From: Promicromonospora soli
Lineage (GTDB): Bacteria; Actinomycetota; Actinomycetes; Actinomycetales; Cellulomonadaceae
Direction: 5' to 3'
Length of the DNA: 43,375 nucleotides
Assembly: GCF_014653785.1 (NCBI RefSeq)
Contig: NZ_BNAS01000009.1
Location: forward strand, 1 to 43,375
Under the pieces are notes generated by a model. The model was not told the origin of the DNA. It ran no database searches and saw nothing but the letters and a program-made list of their open reading frames with translations. Positions 17,707 through 28,433 of this stretch are shown here, in pieces; the first letter of the stretch is position 1, and the number at the start of each line of letters is the position of its first letter. Made by a program: the position numbers and the translations under genes.

Positions 17707-18546
17707 GTGACCACACACGACAACGTCGACATTGCTTCGCCAAGGCTGATCGCCCTCGACATCGACGGCACCCTGATGCACGCCAACGGCCATATCACCG
17801 ACGTCGTCCACCAGGCGATCGACCAGGCCCAAGCTGCCGGGCACCACCTGGTGCTCGCCACCGGTCGAGGCCTCGACGGGCTCCTACCCGTCGCCGAGCG
17901 GCTCGGGCTGACCGACGGATTTGCGGTGGCCGCCAACGGCGGGCTGACGATCCGTCTGGATCCCGCCGCACCGGACGGTTTCCGGTTCGCGAACGCGCGG
18001 ATGTTCGACCCGGCAGACGTGATCGAGGCTGCCCTCTCACTCATCCCGGATGTCCTCGTCGGGGTCCAGGAGCTCGTCAGGGGCTGGAAGGTGAACCGCC
18101 CTTTCGACCCGAAGCTGCTCAACGGTGAGCAGACGCAGGCCGACGTGGTGGATCTTTGCGCGGCACCTGCCTGCCGGGTCTCGTTGTCCGCCCCTGAGAT
18201 CCGCCTGCACCTGGAACCTCTGCGCGCGACAGGGGTAACGGTCACGCCCGCGGGACCGGACTGGCTCGACGTGACCGGCCCGCGTGTATCGAAGGCGACG
18301 ACGCTGGAGCGGCTTCGGGCCAAGCTCGGAGTTTCGATCGAGCACACCGTCGCGATCGGCGACGGGCCCAACGACATCGAAGCCCTGACCTGGGCCGGCC
18401 GAGGCGTTGCGATGGGTCACGCTGCTGCGGCAGTGCGCGAGGCGGCCGACGAGGTCACCGGCACGATCCACGAGGACGGCTCCGCAACGGTTCTGGCTTC
18501 GCTGGTACAGCCGACGACCGAGCAACCGTCCGAGGAGTCAGCCTGA
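17707..18546 (+). CDS. Cof-type HAD family phosphatase
   Basis: This 279-residue HAD hydrolase carries motif I DIDGT with D18 and D20, the conserved Lys at about 196, and GDGPND at 218-223 for metal binding. The long insert between motifs is the Cof/YidA-type cap, usually acting on sugar phosphates or flavin precursors; the substrate cannot be read from the sequence. The GTG at 17707 follows GGAG by 6 nt. It is divergent from the regulator-ydcF operon. Two HAD remnants (11223-11387 and 18555-18635) lie nearby, the first clearly related to this protein. Confidence 0.88.
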   Translation: MTTHDNVDIASPRLIALDIDGTLMHANGHITDVVHQAIDQAQAAGHHLVLATGRGLDGLLPVAERLGLTDGFAVAANGGLTIRLDPAAPDGFRFANARMFDPADVIEAALSLIPDVLVGVQELVRGWKVNRPFDPKLLNGEQTQADVVDLCAAPACRVSLSAPEIRLHLEPLRATGVTVTPAGPDWLDVTGPRVSKATTLERLRAKLGVSIEHTVAIGDGPNDIEALTWAGRGVAMGHAAAAVREAADEVTGTIHEDGSATVLASLVQPTTEQPSEESA

Positions 18547-18554
18547 CAGGGGCG

Positions 18555-18635
18555 CTATCGATCTCGAGACCGGCCGAACGGCAGGAGCGTCCCATCCACA
18601 TCGAGGAACAGGATCGGGCGCGAGACACCGGTCAT
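18555..18635 (-). pseudogene. N-terminal stub of another HAD hydrolase
   Basis: On the minus strand an ATG at 18635 opens a 26-codon frame reading MTGVSRPILFLDVDGTLLP and then a TAG at 18555-18557. This is a typical HAD N-terminus with the DVDGT motif, cut off after about 20 recognisable residues. The rest of the gene is missing and the intact HAD gene abuts it tail to tail. It is gene debris, not a functional short protein. Confidence 0.75.
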
Positions 18636-18747
18636 CCCGCACGATATCGACGACACACGGTAAGCGACGCGCCGTCTTCGCGGGTCCCCGCGCAGCGTGC
18701 GAGATTCGCGACGTCGTCATGGATCGGGCGGGTGCAGAGGGACGAAC

Positions 18748-18948
18748 GTGCCCAAGTACCTGCGCCGCATGATCGAAGGCGCCCCTCTCGTCTCCCTTAT
18801 CTTCGACAGCGAGGAGTCGCCGAGGGTGCCCACCTGGTGTTTCAGGCTGGCCGAACGCACTTTCATGGTTCTGGTGGCGCCCAGTGGGTACTCTCGCAGC
18901 GTCGTCGTCGTTGCTGCTCAGGGGTGGGATGCGCATGAGGCCGTCTGA
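18748..18948 (+). CDS. small protein of unknown function upstream of the toxin gene
   Basis: A 66-residue open frame from a GTG that follows AGGGACGAAC. The sequence looks beta-rich, with a VVVVA strand near the end and no helical WXG-like pattern, so it does not resemble the usual small T7SS partner proteins. Its 3' end overlaps the start of the toxin gene by 14 nt in another frame, which suggests cotranslation. Identity and role are unknown. Confidence 0.5.
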   Translation: MPKYLRRMIEGAPLVSLIFDSEESPRVPTWCFRLAERTFMVLVAPSGYSRSVVVVAAQGWDAHEAV

Positions 18949-20539
18949 TTGGTCGCCGGTGGGGTTGGATGCCGATCCGACGCCGGGTGATCCGGTGCTG
19001 GTGCTCTCGGGTGGGCAGGAGTATCTGGACGTCGCGGACTCGATCGACAACGCCGCCTCGGCGATGAGTCGTCTCGATGTGGAGGGGACCATCTCGCAGG
19101 CGGTGGATGCGTTGATGGCGACCAAGGAAGACACCATCGGCGAGATCCGTAAGGCGCATGGCCGGTATGTGGCCGCGGGTGAGGCCCTGGTCGGGTACGC
19201 GTCGTCTCTGGAGCGGGTGCAGGCGGAGACGTTGGCGGCGTTGGAGCAGGCGCGGACCGCTCAGGATGAGGCGCAGTCGGCGTCGGGTTCGCAGGATCGG
19301 TGGCAGGAGCTGGCCGACTCGGCGAAGGACGAGTCGGAGAAGGCGGAGTATCAGCGGCAGGCTGATCAGGCTGGTACAGACGCGAACCAGGCTTCCTCCA
19401 CGATCTCCAGCGCGACGAGCGCGGTGGAGTCCGCGGTCTCGGACCGCAACCGCGCCGCGGACCATGCGATCGACCGGATCGAGGAGATCACCTCCTCGGA
19501 TGATCTGAACGACGGCTGGTGGGAGGACTGGGGTTCCAAGCTCGTCGCCGCGATCGCTGACATCGCCGACATGATCTCCACCATCGCCGGGATCCTCGCG
19601 ATCATCGTCGCGTTCATCCCGATCGTCGGCACCGCCCTGGCGGGTGTGCTCCTCGTGATCGCCGCTGTCGCGGCGATAGTCAGTGCGGTCGCGAACATCA
19701 CGCTGGCCGCCACCGGTGAACGGTCGTGGGCGGAGGCGGGTCTCGCGATCGCGGGTGCTGCGTTGTCGTTGATCGGTCTGGGTGGTGCGGCGAAGGCTGC
19801 GATGGGGCTGTCCAAGGCGATCGTCAAGGGCGGTGGCCTCAAGCAGGTGCTGAGCAAGGGGTGGTGCAAGTTCGGGTTCGGCAAGTGCTTCGTGGCGGGC
19901 ACCCTGATCCATACCCCGGACGGCCCGCGCCCGATCGAGGACATCAAGGTCGGGGACAAGGTCTGGGCCCACGACCTGGCCACGGGCGCTGATGAGCTGC
20001 AGGTGGTCCTGGAGACGTTCGTGCGGCACACGACGGAGCTGTTCCACCTCACCATCAACGGCGCGGTCATCTCGACTACGGCCGAGCACCCGTTCATGGT
20101 CTCCGGGCGTGGCTGGCTGGATGCCGCTTTCCTGAAGGTCGGCGACCTGCTGGTCACACCGGACGGGGCCACGGTCCCGATCGAGGCGATCGAGACCGAG
20201 CAGCGCGACGACGCCGAGGCGGAGTCGGTCTACAACTTCCACGTCTCCACCCACCACAACTACTACGTCCACGCCGGCGACATCGCCGTCCTCGTTCACA
20301 ACGGCCTCCACACCAGACCTGGCTCGCTCGCGCAGTTCTACGGCGTGTCGACAAAGAAGGTGAAAGATGCGATTCACATGGTAAAGAACCAGGGTGGATG
20401 GCGAGGCGATGGTGCCCGACGAAACCCGGATGTCATAGTCGATGATGCAACCGGAGAGGTGTACCCTCAACTCCCAGGCGGAAAGCCTGCGGACGAGAGC
20501 ATCGGCAATATTCTCGACTACCTTGATCTTCCGGAATGA
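18935..20539 (+). CDS. T7SS-type polymorphic toxin with Hint domain
   Basis: A 534-residue modular toxin. Residues 1-40 (DWSPVGLDADPTPGDP) match the putative actinobacterial T7SS secretion-signal domain. Residues 40-200 are a long helical, LXG-like region, and 203-283 contain hydrophobic helices that could enter a membrane. A pretoxin Hint domain runs from C318 (CFVAGT) through a TAEHPF block to VHN at 454-456; it should cleave itself and free the last 78 residues. That tip has RRNPDVIV, TGEVYP and ESIGNI motifs seen in short polymorphic-toxin ends; its activity is unassigned. The ATG at 18935 has GGTGGG about 6 nt upstream. The tip and the next gene are visibly less GC-rich than the body, fitting tip exchange. 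Confidence 0.85.
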   Translation: MRPSDWSPVGLDADPTPGDPVLVLSGGQEYLDVADSIDNAASAMSRLDVEGTISQAVDALMATKEDTIGEIRKAHGRYVAAGEALVGYASSLERVQAETLAALEQARTAQDEAQSASGSQDRWQELADSAKDESEKAEYQRQADQAGTDANQASSTISSATSAVESAVSDRNRAADHAIDRIEEITSSDDLNDGWWEDWGSKLVAAIADIADMISTIAGILAIIVAFIPIVGTALAGVLLVIAAVAAIVSAVANITLAATGERSWAEAGLAIAGAALSLIGLGGAAKAAMGLSKAIVKGGGLKQVLSKGWCKFGFGKCFVAGTLIHTPDGPRPIEDIKVGDKVWAHDLATGADELQVVLETFVRHTTELFHLTINGAVISTTAEHPFMVSGRGWLDAAFLKVGDLLVTPDGATVPIEAIETEQRDDAEAESVYNFHVSTHHNYYVHAGDIAVLVHNGLHTRPGSLAQFYGVSTKKVKDAIHMVKNQGGWRGDGARRNPDVIVDDATGEVYPQLPGGKPADESIGNILDYLDLPE

Positions 20540-20943
20540 CTGGTGATCGCATGATAAGCAGCGTGGCGGTTCGTATCGAGTCGGCAGAGTTGACGGGCGA
20601 GGAGTTGAGTGAGCTGCTCGGCCCGAGTACCTGGCACGCCGACCGTGACTCACTCGTCAGCGCACGGCGACCGGACGGTCCCAGGCGGCAAATGACGACG
20701 TGGATCAAAGAATCATCCGTCAGCTCGGACGAAATCTCCGTTCACGTAGATTCGCTGCAAGATGTTATGCGCGCGGCGAATCACGCGCGTACCCAGGGTG
20801 TCGACATTACTATTGACCTCACATTCATGGTTGAAGCACGTGAGATGGGGTTCATCGTCGCACTGGAAGTGGGGCTATTGAAACGGCTCGCCGAGCTGGG
20901 GTGTGGACTGGTCGCCGACGTATACAACTCAAGCACCGACTGA
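20536..20943 (+). CDS. probable cognate immunity protein
   Basis: A 135-residue acidic soluble protein whose ATG overlaps the toxin stop (ATGA), the usual arrangement for immunity genes. The N-terminus (strand, then ELTGEELSELLG, then a W-containing segment) resembles DUF4279-type immunity-like proteins, but this is a weak call. A second ATG at 20551 is possible. Base composition is as low as the toxin tip, consistent with joint transfer. It would bind the toxin tip in the cytoplasm and protect the producer. Confidence 0.7.
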   Translation: MTGDRMISSVAVRIESAELTGEELSELLGPSTWHADRDSLVSARRPDGPRRQMTTWIKESSVSSDEISVHVDSLQDVMRAANHARTQGVDITIDLTFMVEAREMGFIVALEVGLLKRLAELGCGLVADVYNSSTD

Positions 20944-21016
20944 CCTCGACCAGACGCGGCAGGACCCTGCCCGGCCCGCAGACTCGCGACCGCGGTTCCA
21001 TCGAGATGCTTGCGGC

Positions 21017-21117
21017 CTACTGGAAGTGGCCCGCTCGACGGCCTGGCGGATCGCCGTCTTGTAGTCCCCTGGCATGTTCAGGGCGTAGACCTCGTCGGGC
21101 GTGACGAGGCCCAGAGG
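21017..21117 (-). pseudogene. frameshifted C-terminal remnant of a Nudix hydrolase
   Basis: Minus-strand reading gives LGLVTPDEVYALNMPGDYK and then AIRQAVER, closely matching the C-terminus of the intact Nudix protein at 38577-39038. One base is missing before the final GHFQ, which appears in the neighbouring frame and ends at a stop at 21017-21019. No Nudix box lies upstream. It is a decayed 3' gene end. Confidence 0.78.
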
Positions 21118-21155
21118 TAACGGCTGGCAGATGGCTGGTTAGATGACGCCACGTC

Positions 21156-21371
21156 GTGCTGGGCCGAGTGCCGCTCAACGGAGAAGTTCGTGGAGCGGGT
21201 GTGCACCATTTCCTCAACGGGCAGGACATCGTGGAGAACCTCGAGGTGATCAATCAGGTCGGGCTCACGCGGCTGGGTGAGCCCGGCACGCCCGAGGACG
21301 TTCAGTCGGCCTGGAAGGGGACATTCGAACTGCCCTGGTTCCACGTCCGCACCGCTGGGCGTCTCCCATGA
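21156..21371 (+). CDS. hypothetical protein, possibly truncated
   Basis: A 71-codon frame from a GTG, bounded upstream by a stop at 21144. It contains VHHFLNGQDIVENLEVI and a Trp-rich end; I do not recognise it. The 3' end overlaps the next gene by 4 nt (ATGA), so it was part of a two-gene unit. It has no good ribosome binding site and sits among gene remnants, so it may be a 5'-truncated piece. Confidence 0.4.
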   Translation: MLGRVPLNGEVRGAGVHHFLNGQDIVENLEVINQVGLTRLGEPGTPEDVQSAWKGTFELPWFHVRTAGRLP

Positions 21372-21688
21372 CAGCACTGATCGCCTTCGGCTCCGACCGC
21401 GTACAGGACGACTATGTCAACTCGTCGTGGTGGTTCGACTTTCTCGAACGCCACGTGGAGCCCGAAGCGGGAGAGCTCCGCAGGGTCCTCGACGAGAACG
21501 TCAGCGTCATCGGTGTGAACTTCTCGACGATGACCGCCGAGGAACGTACCGTCGTCGCTGACTGGCTCGCCGACGCGATAGGAGCCGACATTGCCGCGTC
21601 CTTGCTGACAGGGCAGTCGCTCGAGCACCTCACCGACCTCAGAGAAAAGCTGGTCGTCGTCGCGTCGCGAGAGGACCAGGGCTCATGA
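21368..21688 (+). CDS. hypothetical small protein, possible orphan immunity protein
   Basis: A 106-residue acidic soluble protein starting at the ATG that overlaps the previous stop. It has a strand-like start, a WWFDFLERHVEPE segment and two helical stretches. No family is recognised. The position downstream of a toxin-immunity pair, the small size and the acidity fit an orphan immunity gene, but this is a guess from context. Confidence 0.5.
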   Translation: MTALIAFGSDRVQDDYVNSSWWFDFLERHVEPEAGELRRVLDENVSVIGVNFSTMTAEERTVVADWLADAIGADIAASLLTGQSLEHLTDLREKLVVVASREDQGS

Positions 21689-21771
21689 CGAGACGCGGAG
21701 CGCTCTCTCTTCCCAACACGAACGAGACGACCGAGCGCGCACCGAGGCCTGTCGATTCGTAACTTGGGCCC

Positions 21772-21921
21772 ACGTACACCGAGTTCTACGACCAGTGCCC
21801 CGTCCTCCGCGCCGAGGACCCAGCCCTACGCGCCAACCGCCTCGCACTGTGCGAGTTCACCGGCCGCACCCTGGCAACCGGACTCGACCTGCTCGGCATC
21901 GCCGCACCCGAACGCATGTGA
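21772..21921 (+). pseudogene. argS: C-terminal remnant of arginyl-tRNA synthetase
   Basis: The plus strand encodes 49 residues: FYDQCPVLRAED, then RLALCEFTGRTLATGLDLLG and the ending APERM. This is the typical end of the ArgS anticodon-binding (DALR) domain. A stop at 21760 precedes it in frame and no ArgS body is present. It may be debris or the 3' tag of an element that once integrated at an argS gene. Confidence 0.8.
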
Positions 21922-21948
21922 CTGGGCCCGGCCCTGCGGGCCAGGTCA
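21919..21948. terminator. hairpin between the argS remnant and thiF
   Basis: TGACTGGGCCC and GGGCCAGGTCA form an imperfect 9-of-11 bp stem between converging sequences, beginning at the remnant's stop codon and 17 bp from the thiF stop. It could terminate the thiamine operon on the minus strand. Confidence 0.4.
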
Positions 21949-21964
21949 CAACACGAATGGCGCC

Positions 21965-25492
<3,528 letters not shown>

Positions 25493-25500
25493 GGGTGTTC

Positions 25501-25582
25501 TCCCTTCGCTGGCATGACCCAGATCAGGTTCGACGGTCGGCGCCCTGCGCCCTCTCAGCCCCGTCCGGGGCTCCCGTGCACG
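25501..25582 (-). promoter_or_regulatory. TPP riboswitch
   Basis: On the minus strand the segment has the hallmark parts of the thi-box: GGGGCTGAGAGGG, then ACCTGATCTGGGTCATGCC and GCGAAGGGAG. The final GGGAG doubles as the thiO ribosome binding site, pointing to translational control. A -10-like TATGGT lies at 25588-25593, so the transcript should begin at about 25581, just ahead of the aptamer. Confidence 0.95.
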
Positions 25583-25659
25583 CGACAACCATAGCCCGGC
25601 CCGCAGGAGTTCCAGGACCGTGTCTCGGGCACCCTCCGAAGGACGCCGCGGCGTCGGCC

Positions 25660-25665
25660 TACACT
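25660..25665 (+). promoter_or_regulatory. -10 element of a leaderless thiE promoter
   Basis: TACACT ends 7 nt before the thiE GTG. This TANNNT-to-start spacing is typical of actinobacterial leaderless transcripts, and there is no ribosome binding site before thiE. If so, thiE escapes riboswitch control. Confidence 0.55.
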
Positions 25666-25672
25666 CGCGCTC

Positions 25673-26344
25673 GTGGACCCCCGCACCCGGCTCGCCGACG
25701 CCCGCCTGTACCTCTGCACGGACGCCCGTCAGGACACGAACGACCTCGAACCGTTCCTGCACGCGGCGCTCGAGGGCGGCGTCGACGTCGTCCAGCTCCG
25801 GGACAAGTCCCTGGAGGCCGCCCGCGAGGTCGAGCTGCACGCGCTCGTCGCCCGCGTGGCCGCCGAGCACGGTGCGCTGTGGGCGGTCAACGACCGGGCC
25901 GACATCGCGCGCCTCGCCGGTGCGCCGGTGGTGCACATGGGCCAGGGCGACCTGCCGCCGGGCGCCGTGCGGACCGTGCTGGGCGACGGCCCAGTTCTCG
26001 GCCGCTCCACCCACTCCCTCGACCAGGCGCTGGCCGCCGAGGCCGACCCGCGCGTCGACTACTTCTGCGTCGGGCCCCTGTGGGCCACACCGACCAAACC
26101 GGGCCGCCCCGCCGTCGGCCTCGACCTGCTGCGCGACGTCGCCGCCCGGGAGCCGTCCACGCCCTGGTTCGCCATCGGCGGCATCGATTCCGCACGTCTC
26201 GACCAGGTGCTCGACGCCGGGGCGCGCCGCGTCGTCGTCGTCCGCGCCATCACCCAGGCAGACGACCCCCGGGCTGCGGCGGCCGAGCTACGCCGCCGGA
26301 TCACGAGCCGCGCACGCGAAGGGCATGTCGCCGGGCGATCCTGA
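25673..26344 (+). CDS. thiE: thiamine phosphate synthase ThiE
   Basis: ThiE joins the pyrimidine pyrophosphate and thiazole phosphate to give thiamine phosphate. The 223-residue TIM barrel has VVQLRDKS (pyrophosphate site), a VNDRADIA segment, HMGQGDLP, a [11 protein letters not shown] loop and IGGID. It is divergent from thiO, separated by the riboswitch and promoters. The start GTG is set by the family N-terminus and the -10 element. Confidence 0.95.
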   Translation: MDPRTRLADARLYLCTDARQDTNDLEPFLHAALEGGVDVVQLRDKSLEAAREVELHALVARVAAEHGALWAVNDRADIARLAGAPVVHMGQGDLPPGAVRTVLGDGPVLGRSTHSLDQALAAEADPRVDYFCVGPLWATPTKPGRPAVGLDLLRDVAAREPSTPWFAIGGIDSARLDQVLDAGARRVVVVRAITQADDPRAAAAELRRRITSRAREGHVAGRS

Positions 26345-26417
26345 GCCTCCTGCTGTCTGGGCGTCGATCCAGGTCAGAACACTGCTGCGGCGTCGAGCAC
26401 GAGGGAGCGCAAGAGCC

Positions 26418-26996
26418 TCACGCCCGCGCCGCAGCGATGAGGAGCATCGTTCCCGGCAGCAGGGTCACCAGGTAGTAGACCGCGGGCACCATGTCGCCGG
26501 CGATGAGGGTGGCGACGATGGTGGCCGCCATGGTGCCGATCATGGTCCAGCCGACCCAGGCCGCGAGCAGCCCGCTCGCTAGGAGCGCGGCCCCGAAGAG
26601 CGCGATCGCCAAGGGCGTGAGGATGAAGTAGGTCCAGAGCCACCACGACGGAAGGTCGCCCCGGGCGAAGGCTGCCGGGTCCGTCACGCGTGCAGACAGG
26701 TGCACGATCCACGGCACCAGGCCTGCGAGCGCGAGCACTCCGCTGACGAGGGCCATGACTCGTGCGGCAAGTCCGTCCACGCCGAGCGCGAAGAGGACGA
26801 TGCCGCCGGCGACGGCCGCGGCCCCGACGCCGAACAGCACGTTCGCGAGGGTCCACTGCGTCGCCGACGCCAGGATGTGCTCCAGCTTCTTGTCGGAGGA
26901 CGGCTCGGGGAAGACCCGCCAGGAGATCGGCAGCATCGCCCCGACGATGAACGAGGCACCCGCCAGCAGCGCGATCGCGCTCAGCCGAAGCAGCAT
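26418..26996 (-). CDS. small integral membrane protein
   Basis: A 192-residue protein with about six hydrophobic helices and short loops, thus an inner-membrane protein of unknown function. The start ATG at 26996 follows GAGGAGG by 7 nt; longer frames upstream lack this. The sequence begins with a LLRLSAIALLAGASFIVG helix and has a WWLWTYF segment. No motif for transport or catalysis is seen. It converges with thiE and is divergent from the ATP-grasp gene. Confidence 0.8.
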   Translation of the reverse strand: MLLRLSAIALLAGASFIVGAMLPISWRVFPEPSSDKKLEHILASATQWTLANVLFGVGAAAVAGGIVLFALGVDGLAARVMALVSGVLALAGLVPWIVHLSARVTDPAAFARGDLPSWWLWTYFILTPLAIALFGAALLASGLLAAWVGWTMIGTMAATIVATLIAGDMVPAVYYLVTLLPGTMLLIAAARA

Positions 26997-27170
26997 CGTT
27001 GCACCTCCTCGTTGCCACTCTGGCACGGGAGTCGTGCCGTCGCAGGGCTGTCCCGCGGTGGACCTGTCGGCGAGGTAGGCGAGCTGCGCCGCCACCGTCC
27101 TGCGCCCGATTTTTCCAGTTCATCCGCTCCGTGACTCAACGTTTCTCGTGCCCCGCCCGTCTCCTGTGAC

Positions 27171-28433
27171 ATGGGGAACCTCGCAGCGGTACATCCGGTA
27201 ATCCTCGGCGGCGACGCCGGCGCATACAGCCTCGCTCGTGCCTTCCACGAGGGCTACGGCGTCACGTCGACCGTCGTGTCCATCCGCCCGACGCCCAACG
27301 TCGCGCACTCCAACATCATCCAGAACGTCGTCGAACCGCGCCTCGACGACCCCGCCGTCATGGTCGAGCTGGTTCGCCGGATCGCCGCGACCGCTCCGGG
27401 CCCGGTCATCGCGGTCACGTGCGTGGACTGGTACGTGCGGGCGCTCGCGGAGCACCGCGCGCGCCTGGAGGACGTGGCGGTCGTCCCGTACCCGTCGGTC
27501 GGTCTGCTCGACAGGGTCATGGACAAGCAGCGGTTCTCCGAGCTCTGCCACGAGCTCGGCGTGCCGCACCCACGGACGGAGGTGCGCGACGGCGGGGAGC
27601 CGGTGGGCGACCTCGACCTGCGCTTTCCGGTGATCGCCAAGCCCGGTGACAACACGGCGTGGCACCAGGTGTCGTTCCCCGGCAAGGCGAAGGTGCACCT
27701 GGTACGGGACCGCGCCGAGCTGGCCGCACTCCTGAAGGCGGCCGGGGACGCGGGCTACCGGCGGCCGATGATCGTTCAGGAGTACGTGCCCGGCGACGAC
27801 TCGCAGATGCGGATCATGACCACCTACTCCGATCTCGAGGGCACGGTTCGCATGGCGTGGGGCGGTCGCGTGCTGCTCGAGGAGCACACGCCCGGGACCC
27901 TGGGGAACCCGGCGGCGATCCTCACCGGGAGTCTCCCCCAGGTCGAGGCGGACGCCCGCCGGCTCGTGGAGCACCTGGGCTGGACGGGGTTCGCGAACTT
28001 CGACGTGAAGGTGGACCCGCGTACCGGCGTCGGGCACTTCTTCGAGCTGAACCCGCGCACCGGGCGGTCCAACTACTACCTGACCGCGAGCGGTCTGAAC
28101 CCTGCCGCCTACTGGATGGCGGACCACCTCACCGGGCACTGGCCGCACCACGCGGAGCCGCTGGAGGTGCTGTACCGGATAGTCCCGGGCTTCCTCCTGG
28201 ACAAGTACGTGCACGACGAGTCGGTCCGTGCAGCCGTGCGCCGTGCCCCCGTGGTGCACCCGCTGAAGTACAGGCGCGACCTGTCGCCGCGCCGCGACGC
28301 CTGGGTGCGTCTCGCCGAGCTGAACCAGGTGCGCAAGTTCTCGCAGCACCACCCGCTGCAGGAGACCGGCGGGGCGTCCGGGCAGCCCGGTTTCGGGGAG
28401 CCTCTCCCGTCCTCGGAGCGCGAGGTTGCCTGA
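27171..28433 (+). CDS. ATP-grasp ligase, probable D-aspartate ligase for the peptidoglycan bridge
   Basis: A 420-residue ATP-grasp enzyme. Visible are the central-domain DKQRF (118-122), FPVIAKPGDN with K157, the QEYVPGDDSQ stretch (203-212), and the metal-binding ELNPRTGRS with E292 and N294. The family makes carboxylate-amine bonds. The next gene, overlapping by 8 nt, is an aspartate/glutamate racemase, the pairing used in organisms that attach D-Asp to the Lys side chain of the stem peptide (as with Enterococcus faecium Asl). Micrococcales of this type often have A4-alpha bridges with D-Asp. No ribosome binding site is evident before the ATG, so a leaderless start is possible. Substrate is inferred. 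Confidence 0.82.
   Translation: MGNLAAVHPVILGGDAGAYSLARAFHEGYGVTSTVVSIRPTPNVAHSNIIQNVVEPRLDDPAVMVELVRRIAATAPGPVIAVTCVDWYVRALAEHRARLEDVAVVPYPSVGLLDRVMDKQRFSELCHELGVPHPRTEVRDGGEPVGDLDLRFPVIAKPGDNTAWHQVSFPGKAKVHLVRDRAELAALLKAAGDAGYRRPMIVQEYVPGDDSQMRIMTTYSDLEGTVRMAWGGRVLLEEHTPGTLGNPAAILTGSLPQVEADARRLVEHLGWTGFANFDVKVDPRTGVGHFFELNPRTGRSNYYLTASGLNPAAYWMADHLTGHWPHHAEPLEVLYRIVPGFLLDKYVHDESVRAAVRRAPVVHPLKYRRDLSPRRDAWVRLAELNQVRKFSQHHPLQETGGASGQPGFGEPLPSSEREVA

Noticed and set aside
18863-20653. 596-codon minus-strand frame over the toxin gene
   Set aside because: It is antisense to a clearly recognisable toxin and has the Arg/Asp/His-rich composition of a GC-rich shadow frame.
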